Assembly (NCBI GenBank): GCA_001430745.1
Contig: KQ481950.1
Location: 233,930 to 249,011 of the forward strand
Source: Auxenochlorella pyrenoidosa
Lineage: Eukaryota > Chlorophyta > Trebouxiophyceae > Chlorellales > Chlorellaceae
Reading direction: 5' to 3'
Length of the DNA stretch: 15,082 nucleotides
Below are positions 7,481 to 15,082 of the stretch, piece after piece. The position numbers and the translations under genes are program-made. Position 1 is the first letter of the stretch. Each line of letters begins with the position of its first letter. Under the pieces are notes generated by a model. That model searched no databases, was not told where the DNA came from, and saw only the letters and a list, made by a program, of their open reading frames with translations.

Positions 7481-7662
7481 CGGCTGTGTGCCTCCAGTCG
7501 TTGCTGAGTGCTTTTCCTGTGCTATACTGCTGCCCGTTTTCACCTGTATTGCTGTAGCCGCCGTTTTCATTACCTTCCTACCTGTGTCACTCTGCCCGCT
7601 ATCTGTCGCCCTGCGCTGCCTCTGTCCAGCCGCATTCTTCGAGCACGCTTGAGCCATTTTTG

Positions 7663-7716
7663 TTCATTCGCCCCCAGCACTGCCATTTTGATTCAAACTG
7701 TATGATTCCTCCTGTG
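7663..7716 (+). repeat. Shared 3'-end block, copy b (after F1)
   Basis: It contains CCCCCAGCACTGCCATTTTGA followed by TTCAAACTGTATGATTCCTC. It matches 11915-11962 closely and 2311-2363 more loosely. It lies about 185 bases after the F1 stop. A perfect 13-base tandem repeat, ATTCCTCCTGTGC twice, occupies 7705-7730 at its right edge. Confidence 0.65.
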
Positions 7717-8334
7717 CATTCCTCCTGTGCACAACTGCTGCCACAACAAATGCCACTCTGCGCCACGCGGCTTCTTCCAATCACATGCTGTCGCCAACGC
7801 GTGCCTTGCCGCCCTCCTCCTTGCCAGCCGCCCTGTCCCTGTGTAAGCAACGGGCAGCGTTTGAGCACTATTTGGCCACCTGTTCAAGGCAGCTAGTGAG
7901 CTTTCCGCACTCCTGCGCGGTACCGGTCTGCACGCTCAGGCGCGTGATGGCGGCACATGCCGGCGGCAGATTTGGTGGCGCGCAGAGGCGGTGAGCAGGC
8001 GGCTCAGGTCAGGTCACGCTCAAACTGGCTGCCTCGCTGTGGAACAAACGTTTTCCTGCATCCTTCATGTTATACGCATGCTTGCTTCCTTGTCACAAAC
8101 AAAATGTGGTTGGGACTGTTGTGCAAGGGGGAAACAGCCACTGCCGCCGCAGGCCGCCGCTGATCGAACGCAACTCAAAGGGCCCTCCTCCCAAACATGT
8201 TCCAAGAATTCCACAGGTTCTGTTTCACCTCCTTGCCGGACCCTGCAGGGGCAGAAAAGAAGAAAGCTGGGGGAGGCGAGGTGAAACCGTGGCGGCAGTG
8301 CCGGGGCATCCGCCTCTCGCTCAAAGAGCCTAAT
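7717..8334 (+). other. Intergenic stretch between F1 and E unit IV
   Basis: No exon, RNA gene or conserved block is supported. Short open frames on both strands have no counterpart at the equivalent place before unit I. A T-loop-like GGTTCGAATC occurs at about 8341-8350, just past this stretch, but no tRNA can be folded around it. Confidence 0.5.
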
Positions 8335-8490
8335 TGCCCCCGGTTCGAATCTGCTTCAAGCGCTGCTCAGAGCCTGCGTCTCGCAGAAGAGCTGCTCAAA
8401 AGCAGCACTCTTCTGCTGCATTGTGAGCACCCGCCGGGGCGCATGCCGCCTGGGTGGCGGCGACTTGGCGGATTGGATACGATCTATCCT
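8335..8490 (+). promoter_or_regulatory. Conserved 5' flank of E unit IV
   Basis: This is the counterpart of 2700-2870 and lies about 90-250 bases before the unit IV start codon. The best conserved parts are the stretch around CGCCGGGGCGCATGCCGCCT and the GGATTGGATACGAT element, followed by a long CT-rich tract (about 8487-8543). Similar CT-rich sequence precedes exon A of unit II (about 3460-3487). It is probably promoter plus 5' UTR, inferred from conservation and position only. No TATA box is evident. Confidence 0.4.
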
Positions 8491-8581
8491 CCCGTTTCCC
8501 TGCTCCTCCTCCCTGCCGTCTGTCTAATCCTCCTCCCTCTCCAGATAGGCATCGTGCCCCACGCCTTCGAGAGGGACTACA

Positions 8582-10257
8582 ATGATAGCCAGATTTGTGC
8601 AGGCGCTGCTGGTGAGGAGGGGCAGCCTTGCAGCGCTCTAGAGGTGGTGTGTTGTGAGGCAGGGTGCCCGCTCAGCTTCGTAGCAAGGGTGGACGGGGCA
8701 GGCCTCACGCCGGGCGTCCCCGCTGTCCTCAGCGCTGGGCAGGCCAGCACCGAGCAGTCCAGTGCGGCTGTAGGATGACGAGCCTGCCTGCGCAAGCTTG
8801 GCCCTGCAGGCCCCCCCTGGTCGTCGCCCCTGCCGTCGGCCCCGCACGTGACCCCTGCCGTCGCCGCTGCCGTGCGCATGCGCCAACGCCCTTTTCCACC
8901 TGCCTTCTGCCCTTCACAGGCTTTTTTCCCTGGCGATGACTCACAGCTGCCCAAGCCTGGTGCGTTGGGCCAACAGGGGTGTGGCCTCCTTGCTTGAGTG
9001 TGAGCAGAGAGCGTCTTGCATCCGGGCAGCGCCTTTCATCCTCCAATCAACAGATGCCCCTCCTTTGCTGACGCCGTGCAGAGCACGCAGACGTGGGCCT
9101 GCGCGCCAGCCTGGGCGCGCTTCTGCAGGCGGTGCGCGCTGTGACGGTGGCCAAGGTGAATTTGAAGCATCAAGGGAGGGGGTCGGGAAGGGAGGCGGGA
9201 GGGCAGCCGGCAGGCTGCAATCAAGCATGTGCTCGGCGTGGCTGCCCAACCTGCGGTGTCCGTTGTGAATAAGCTTTGTGTGCGCGTCCGCTGCTGCCAG
9301 CGGCAAGCCTGCATGCAACGCACTGTCGTTCCCAGCCAAATGCATATAGAGGCTCTGCCCTTGCCCAGCCGCCTGCGCCACCTCCTTCTCTGTGCCTTTC
9401 TGCCTCGCACTTACCCGGCCCCTCTGACCGCCCCTGTCCCTGCAGGTGCCTTTCAGCTCGCTGGTGGCGGACCCCCTGGGCGCCATCACGTACGAGTGAG
9501 TCGTCCCAGCTGCAGGCCTGACAAACTTGTGTGCGCTTGGCATGGCAGACGTGTCTCCGGGCTGCTGCGACATCACATGCTCGATCTGGAAAGAGCCCGG
9601 CGCCCACCCAGCCAGGCCTCCGCTCTGCCCTGCTCGCTTGCCATGCCATGCCCTGCCTCCTTGGCCTGCCTCGCTCTGCCATGCCCGGCCCTGCCCTGGC
9701 TGCCCCTCGCCTTAGCCGCCGCTCACCTGCTCAACTGCTCGACTGCTCCGCCTGCCGCCGCCTGCAGGTCACGCTGGAGGATCACTTTCTTTGTGCTGGC
9801 CATAGCCGTGACCTTCATCAGCGCGCTGCTGGCCGCACTGGACTTCCTGCTCAAGGTCTCGTTTGGGGCGCTGCCTGCCCCGCAGCTGCCCTACCTCACG
9901 GGGCCGATGGCTGCTCTGGCCGTGGTGGTGGCGCTGGGCTGGGTGGCCTGCGCCGTGGCCTCCCAGATCTCTCACCTGATGTGCCTGCATGTGACGGACG
10001 ACATCCCGTGCGCGTGCGATGCCCTGGCCGCCCTGCGGGCGGCCATCGATGCCTACACCACCAGCATCCTGGGCGCGCAGCTGCCAGAGGGCGGCCCGGA
10101 GCTGCTGGCTGCAGCGCGCGTGGTGCGCTACGCTGTGCGCGAGGGCAACGCCACGCGCGCCCACGTCAAGCAGAGCGCCCACTGCCTGAGGGCCCTGGCG
10201 GAGGTGGGGCCGGTGTTTGTTGCCTCTGACAACCTGCCGCGGGAGCAGGCACTGTGA
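8582..10257 (+). CDS. E unit IV: uncharacterised membrane protein, best copy of the array
   Basis: Not recognised. Proposed exons: A 8582-8611 (MIARFVQALL), B 8810-8959, C 9082-9155 (HADVGLRASLGALLQAVRAV), D 9446-9495 (VPFSSLVADPLGAITY), E 9768-10257 (TGA). Donor and acceptor phases agree for B-C, C-D and D-E, and C and D have the same lengths in other units. Exon E has two strong hydrophobic segments: FFVLAIAVTFISALLAALDF with its continuation, and AALAVVVALGWVACAVA. A soluble, helix-rich tail follows (DALAALRAAIDAYTTSI, LLAAARVVRYAVREGNATRA, LRALAEVG). Exon B of unit II suggests a further N-terminal helix. B here is two bases longer than the unit II alignment predicts (C7 run at 8811-8817 and an extra base near 8850). 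A-to-B is therefore out of frame as assembled: 794 coding bases instead of 792, for about 263 residues. It may be a sequence error, another acceptor, a later start (ATG 8878), or a recent lesion. Confidence 0.6.
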
Positions 10258-10481
10258 GCCATGTGCCGCCTGCCAATTTCGTCCGCCCGGCCGCTGGCAC
10301 CCTCCCTTGTCCGTCTGCTGTGCCCTGGCCTTGATCTCCTGGCATGCCACTGCTCGGCATGTCTCTGGCCTTGATTTCAGCTTGCTGTTTGTGTGCGTTT
10401 CATTTCCTGCACCTTCCCTGCCTTGCTTGGTCTGTCTGCCTCTGGCTGTAGCCGGGCCTTCCCAAGGCTCTGAGTCTGCCA

Positions 10482-10486
10482 TGTAA
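10482..10486 (+). terminator. TGTAA polyadenylation motif of E unit IV
   Basis: TGTAA about 225 bases after the unit IV stop codon, inside CCATGTAATGCC. TGTAA is the established polyadenylation signal of chlorophyte nuclear genes. The equivalent site after unit III has mutated to CATGTTACATC (about 6258-6268). Confidence 0.5.
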
Positions 10487-10693
10487 TGCCTGTCACGGCT
10501 CAGGTGACATTTCGGCCAGTGCAAGGCTGGGCCAGGAGAGCCGAAGATAGGGAATGGACCCGCGGGGTCTAGGCCGGACGGCGCCCTCCCACGCTGCGCC
10601 CGGCCTGGCGGGGAACATCTTTTGGCTGGGCGGTAGCTTGTTCGGGCTCCGTGGGTTGCTCTCACCCTCAAACCTCCTCTCAACCAACCCCCG

Positions 10694-11730
10694 ATGGAGC
10701 CAGGAACCTCGAGAGCCGCAGTGCAGGAACTGGGAGCTGCAGAGGAGTGGCAGGATCGGAGGGCTCGAGCCATCCGCCTCACCGGGCTATTAAAAGCGAT
10801 CGACGCGGAGCAGGCCAAGATAGACGCGCTTCGAGCAGAGGAGGGGGGGGGAGGCCTGGCAAGAGCTGCACAGGACGGCGCCCGAAGCCCCTGAGCGAGC
10901 GGTCCTCAAGCAGAAGATTGCAGCCATCCAGCGGGATAGCGAGGCGCCGAAGCAGCGCATCCAGGAGCTGCGGCTGCAGGCGCCAGGTGCGCTGCAGCGG
11001 CGGCGGCGGCAGGTGTTGCCTGCCTGTTCAAGGCTCCGTTCCTTGTGCTTGGTGGTTGGGCCTGGCTGTCTCACCCCGCATTGCGCTTCCGAACTAGCAG
11101 GAGTGCTCAACTGTGCAGCAAGAGGGGCCCAGCTCTTCACTGAACCTGCCCCAGCTGCCTGCACGAGCTGTCCCTCACCCTGCGTGCCCGCAGAAGAGTG
11201 GAGGGCAACGTTGGATCGCTGGGCTGCACAAAATGCGGAGGTGCGGCGACGCGGCCCTGAGGAGGAGGTTGGCAGTTCCTCTTGGATGCAGGATCCGGCC
11301 AGCTCTGTGAGTCTGAGCAGGTACCAGCAGGAGGGAGAGGGGTGGGGCTGGTATGCTCTTCAGCTGCCAGCGGGTCGCTTTGATCCGGAGGAGCCGGCAT
11401 ATTAATGGCAGTCGGGGGCAGCGAACTTGCACCTCACATGGGGCAGCGAAAGACCAAGCCGCCACTTTGCAGCCGCAACAATGCCGACTGGATGCCGCTC
11501 AATTTCATGCCGTGCAGGGTGCTTGGCTGCCCAGCTGGCTTGCGTGCCTCCTGCCCACCTGGCTGCCCGCCTCGCGCAACCCTGCGCCCCTTCAGCAAGC
11601 AGAGGTGCCCGATCCGGGAACCGATGAGCCTCCGGGGGCTGGCAGCCGCGCAAATAGCGGCAGCGGTCGGCAGCCCTCCATCCCGCAAATGCACTCGCGG
11701 CGGCGACAGTCGCTGCGCTCCGCCTCGTGA
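10694..11730 (+). CDS. F2: uncharacterised coiled-coil protein, frame broken at a G run
   Basis: Paralogue of F1. Exons: 10694-10986, 11194-11306, and a last exon ending at the TGA of 11728-11730. The last exon can start at 11473, 11518 or 11596, all phase 0 and at the same relative places as in F1. It begins MEPGTSRAAVQELG, then AIDAEQAKIDALRAEE. A ten-G run (10843-10852, with only G separating it from GAGGCC) then shifts the frame, leading to TGA at 10892-10894. With one G fewer the frame continues as EAWQELHRTAPEAPERAV into KQKIAAIQRDSEAPKQRI and joins exon 2 (EEWRATLDRWAAQNAEVRRR) in phase. Exon 1 is 293 bases where the splice phase needs 292. A homopolymer sequencing error is quite possible; otherwise it is a pseudogene. 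Function unknown. Confidence 0.55.
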
Positions 11731-11914
11731 TGGCTTGTGCTTCTGTCTATCGTCGAGCGCCATTCCTGTACACTACTGCTGCCAGCTTCACTTGTATTGC
11801 CGTTTTTCTGCTTTTGTTAGTTCCTGCAGGCCGCATTCTGCCTGCCCTTATGCCGCGCGGTTCCCACGCTGTCTGGATTCATCCACATTCTCCGGTCACG
11901 CTTGAAGCAATCTT

Positions 11915-11962
11915 GCACATTCGCGCCCCAGCACTGCCATTTTGAGTCAAAGTGTACTATGT
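11915..11962 (+). repeat. Shared 3'-end block, copy c (after F2)
   Basis: It contains GCACATTCGCGCCCCAGCAC then TGCCATTTTGAGTCAAAGTGTA, close to 7663-7716. The similarity reaches further upstream (CACGCTTGA(A/G)(G/C)(C/A)A at about 11898 and 7645). It lies about 185-230 bases after the F2 stop, as in F1. Confidence 0.65.
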
Positions 11963-12667
11963 GTTTTTCTGATCACAAATACTGCCGCTGCCAATCCCTG
12001 TCGCGCCTCTATCCTCAAAGCTTTTGCAAGGTTATCATCGCTCCATCCTACTCAGGCATGAAGCGATCATGCAAAAAACGCTTTCCCCCTGTACAGCCAG
12101 CCTTCCAGCCAGCCAGTGTTGGCGCTGCAGTGCGTTTACCCTGGCAAAGGCGCAGGCGGAGCTGCCTCTCCATAAGGGAGCTTGATGTATCTGAGAGACC
12201 CTGTTTTCGTTTCGAAAAGGGCATTGGGTGCTGGCTTACCTTCTGCTGCCTGCGGGCAGGGTGCTCAGATCAGTGCGGGACAAGCCATGCACGCAGCTGC
12301 AACACCTTCTCAGTGCCACAGTAATACAGGCAGATCCTGCTGGCTAGAACGCACTGAGGCCCGACTGTCCAGCGAGATCCTCACTGTTGAGCTGTAGGGA
12401 GGCAGCAGCCTGTGGCAGGGGGGAGATCCAGGTGTCGATACTGGCCGCCGCCAGGCGGGCGGCAGAGATAGTGTCATGCTGCGCTCGGATGAGGCCCGTT
12501 TCACACCTTCTACAGTTGACCGTCATTGTCCAAGCCTTTGCAACTTATTTGAACAGCCCAGGCGTCCCCGCCACAGCAGCCGCCACCAAAGCCGCAGCCT
12601 GCTTGCCTTCCTTCCCAGGCCACTTCCGCTGCCAAATGTGACACACATCGCACGCTCAGAAGAAATA
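11963..12667 (+). other. Intergenic stretch before the second MRS2 gene
   Basis: No supported gene. This is outside the duplicated cassette: I found no match to the units upstream. A minus-strand open frame at 12344-12526 includes a protein-like stretch (TISAARLAAASIDTWISPLP), but it has no convincing start, no splice partners and no recognised family. Confidence 0.45.
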
Positions 12668-12887
12668 ACATAGCGAGCGGACTGTCGGCAGCGCGACCAG
12701 CAGCGGTGAAGCCAGCTTGAGCGCTCTGGCCTCCTCGACCGAGCTGATTGGCAGCTCGGAAAGAGCTGCAGGCGGCCTCGCAGGCGACACCACTATCAAG
12801 GACGCTGCCGGCGCCCCAGGCGGCAGCGCCGACCCGCCCGCGCCACCACTGCAAACTACAGATAGCTAAGCCTGACAGGCAGCGGCC
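12668..12887 (+). promoter_or_regulatory. Probable 5' UTR of the second MRS2 gene with an upstream open stretch
   Basis: The frame read from CAT at 12668 stays open for about 66 codons to TAA at 12867-12869, 18 bases before the MRS2 ATG. It has no ATG in that frame. It is Ser/Gly/Ala/Pro-rich and probably chance in GC-rich DNA. The MRS2 start sits in GCGGCCATGG, a favourable context. Confidence 0.35.
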
Positions 12888-15082
12888 ATGGAGAACGGCG
12901 CCAACGGAGGCACCAAGCCGGCCGGTGGCCCACCGGCCACCGTGCTTCCTGAGAAGGTCGCGAGCTTCCTGCCCGACTCGGCGGTAGCGGCTGCTGCCGC
13001 CGCGGGGGCCGCCAAGGCCAAGGCTCAGGTGGGTGCAGGGCAAACCGCCTGCTCAGCACCCGATGTTTTGCACAAAGGTGCCCTTTGTAGGCGGCAGCCC
13101 TGCAGCCTGCCTTGATCGCCGGTCGCTTGCGTGCGGCCACGCCTCCACTGGCCGCGGTTTGCCCGCTGCGTGCCCGCTGCGGCAGGTCAAGTCGTTTGCG
13201 GTGCGCAAGTGGCTGGCGGTGAGCCCCCGTGGCGAGGTGCGGCACCTCGAACTGGCCAAGATGCGGGTCACGGCGGGGCTGGGCGTGCAGCTGCGGGACC
13301 TGCGGTGAGCGCCCGCGGCAGCGGCCAGCGGTTCCCGGCGCTCCGGCTGAGCTGCGCTCGCCAGTTTGCTTGTGCATTGGCCACCCTTGCTTGCAGTCTT
13401 GCAATCAGGCAGTGGCAAGCGCTATGTCATTAAGGTGTTGTTGGCTCAATGGCTGGTCCATGCTGTCACTTACGTGCACGGCCACCGCCCCCCCCCCCCT
13501 CCCAGGCTGCTGGACCCTCAGCTGGCCACCAGCTACCCGTCGGCCATCCTGGCGCGTGAGCGGGCCATCGTGGTGAACCTGGAGTTTATCAAGTGCATCA
13601 TCTCCATGGGTGGGCGGCGGCGGGCAGCTGGGGGAGAGGCCATTGCCTGCTGTTTATTACGGACAGCCAGGGGAGCCCTTGCACCCCCTCGCCTGCTGAT
13701 GCCAATTCACAGCAGGTGGGCCCCCGCCCTCCTGCACACCCTGGGCTGCTTGCAAAGCTGCGCCCCATGACCGCGGCAGTGTGAGGAGCCCCTCCTGCTG
13801 AGCAGCTGGACGGCCGAGCGACGAGTTTGTTTCCCTTTACGTGTGTGCTGTGTGCCCCCTTGTGCGCCGCAGACAACGTGTACATCACCAATCTGGAGGA
13901 CCAGAACACCCAGCAGTTTGTGGAGGAGCTGCAGCGGCGGCTGCGCGCCGCCGCGGCCGCCGCGGCCGCCGGCCCCACGGTCGTCACCAACGGCCCCAGC
14001 GGCATGTTTGTGTCGCAGTCGGTGGCCAACCTGGCAGGTGGGTGCAGGAGTTGACCCTGGCTGGCGGTGAAAAGGTGTATGCAAGACTGTGGAAGGGGGG
14101 CGGGCAGGCGGCTTCGTGTAGGCTTTGCTGAAGGTCAGGATTGCCTGGAATTGTTTGTTTGAGTTTGGAGTTTTGAGCCCGCTGCCTTGCGCGCACTGCG
14201 GCACGCTGTGGTCCTCCCTCACGGCCTGCCCTGCCCCCGCCCCTGCCCGGGCTGCAGGTGCTGCGCAGGGCGGCGGCGTGCCGCTGTCATCCATCTCCGC
14301 CGCGCACGAGGAGCTGCCCTTTGAGCTGCGCGCCCTTGAGATCTGCCTCGACACCGTGTCCCAGGTGCGCCGCGCTGCACTCGTGAATGACACACAGGGG
14401 CGCTGCCGCCGCGCAGCTGCTGACGCAGGCTTCAAGCGCAGGTTGCCAGTGCACGTGCTGGCATGCCGTGTGGCGTGCGGGCTGCGCCGTGCTTGCGTGG
14501 CAGGCAGCCCGTACAGTGCAGGGGTCCCGCGCATGCTCGGCCAGTCCCCTGCTCCTCGTCATGGCCCTGTGCTGTATCTCACAACTGCACGCACGCTGAG
14601 CTCTGTCCACCCTGGAACCTTGCGCTGGTACCGCTTGCAGTACCTGGAGCGGCTGACCGGGGACCTGGAGGCAGCTGCCCACCCTGCCCTGGATGCCCTG
14701 ACCGGCAAGGTGCGCACCCAGCCGCCAACTGTGCACTTCCCTGCAGCGCATTTCAGTGCACTGAGAAGAGGTGCTAGCGCTGGGGCGTTACAGGCACACG
14801 CGTGCTCCTGTGTCCTGTGGGGTTGTGCTCTGTTTTGCGGATGCTGCAGGCAGCGGCAGCTGCCCACAGGCCTTGCTTGCGTGCCGCCCTGCCACGCTGC
14901 ATCCAAGGAAGCAGCTGCCTAGCGTTCCTGCCCCGCTCTCGCCTGCCTGCCCACGCCATTCCTTCCCCCTAACCTTCTTCACAGATCAACACCAGCAACC
15001 TGGAGCGCGTGCGGCGCATCAAGAACAGGATGGTGCGGCTCACCACGCGCGTGGAGACGGTGAGGGGTGGGGTGGGGCGTGC
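12888..15082 (+). CDS. Second MRS2/CorA-type magnesium channel, N-terminal part (partial at 3' end)
   Basis: The 5' portion of a second Mg2+ channel gene of the MRS2 branch. Exons: 12888-13028, 13186-13304, 13506-13609, 13873-14037, 14258-14364, 14641-14709, 14985-15059, then a GTGAGG donor and the window end. All phases agree across junctions. After a Gly/Ala/Pro-rich N-terminus come VRKWLAVSPRGEVRHLELAK, GLGVQLRDLRLLDPQ, YPSAILARERAIVVNLEFIK (the most diagnostic MRS2 block), FVEELQRRLR followed by eight alanines, LPFELRALEICLD, LEAAAHPALDALTGKI and LERVRRIKNRMVRLTTRVET. These match the cytosolic/matrix domain of plant MRS2 in order. The membrane part lies beyond the window. It stops just where the first MRS2 gene's visible part starts (KDLNLTAK), so the two cannot be compared directly. 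No clear targeting peptide is seen. Confidence 0.93.

Larger units (their letters stand above)
5089..7716 (+). repeat. Segmental duplication, copy 1 (E unit III plus F1)
   Basis: This block is collinear with about 8879-11962. The shared order is exon B end, exon C, exon D, intron, exon E end, E 3' UTR, F gene, shared 3' block. Non-coding stretches also match, for example CATCACATGCTCGATCTGGA (5722-5741 and 9571-9590) and GGCTGGGCCAGGAGAGCC before both F genes. The distance between equivalent points grows from 3853 bases at exon D to 4224 at the E stop and 4230 at the F start. Most of the change is explained by the missing membrane part of exon E and a shorter intron here. Confidence 0.8.
8879..11962 (+). 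repeat. Segmental duplication, copy 2 (E unit IV plus F2)
   Basis: Collinear partner of about 5089-7716. It keeps the complete exon E, which the first copy lacks, and has no antisense exon E insert. It ends with the shared 3' block at 11915-11962. Duplication including introns and intergenic DNA shows it was copied as a genomic segment, not through an RNA intermediate. Confidence 0.8.

Noticed and set aside
8290..8360. Possible tRNA because of GGTTCGAATC at 8341-8350
   Set aside because: The bases flanking the T-loop do not pair, and no acceptor or anticodon stem can be formed around it.
9769..10818. Minus-strand open frame of 349 codons opposite E unit IV and the F2 5' part
   Set aside because: It lies exactly antisense to the well-supported exon E and its 3' UTR, has low-complexity Arg/Gly/Pro composition, and is not kept in the other units. 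It is a shadow frame of GC-rich coding DNA.
2700..11962. Transposon or retroelement origin of the array
   Set aside because: No transposase, integrase or reverse-transcriptase frame, no terminal repeats and no target duplications were seen. Introns and intergenic DNA are duplicated too, which points to segmental duplication.
12344..12526. Minus-strand exon candidate (HDTISAARLAAASIDTWISP)
   Set aside because: It looks somewhat protein-like, but there is no recognised family, no splice partner within the window, and the length is common by chance at this base composition.
12668..12869. Open frame just before the second MRS2 ATG as an extra gene or N-terminal extension
   Set aside because: It ends in TAA before the ATG and has no in-frame ATG, so it cannot extend MRS2. 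Its composition fits a GC-rich 5' UTR.

Overview
The window looks like nuclear DNA of a GC-rich green alga (Chlorophyta; a trebouxiophyte such as a Chlorella relative is my best guess). The reasons are many short GT-AG introns with CTGCAG-type acceptors, C-rich and CTGC-rich introns, one TGTAA polyadenylation motif, and two plant-type MRS2/CorA magnesium-transporter genes. Nothing bacterial, viral or transposon-like was recognised. All supported genes are on the + strand. The long minus-strand open frames are antisense shadows, except that parts of three of them expose inverted exon copies.

Layout: (1) 1-2155, the last seven exons of an MRS2-type Mg2+ channel gene, with an AMN triplet where the family has GMN. 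(2) 2156-11962, a tandemly amplified block of two unrecognised gene families. Family 'E' (my label) is a roughly 263-residue multi-exon membrane protein. It has three broken copies (units I-III, about 2996-6033) and one nearly complete copy (unit IV, 8582-10257). Family 'F' (my label) is a coiled-coil protein with two copies (6448-7480 and 10694-11730). Each F copy follows an E copy, so an E+F cassette has been duplicated. A block of about 50 bp is shared by the 3' region of the first MRS2 gene and the 3' regions of both F copies, and may mark duplication boundaries. (3) 12888-end, the first seven exons of a second MRS2-type gene in the same orientation.

The most unusual signal is in the broken E copies. 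In three places an antisense fragment of the last E exon lies directly 5' of a sense fragment of the same exon (about 3281-3380, 4375-4597 and 5778-5993). A transcript through the second and third could fold into long imperfect hairpins matching the surviving E gene. This resembles the inverted-duplication route proposed for new plant hairpin/miRNA loci. The role in silencing is inference; the inverted structure is visible in the sequence.

Exon models were built by hand from reading-frame continuity, splice consensus, phase agreement and comparison among the copies. Percent similarities are by eye.
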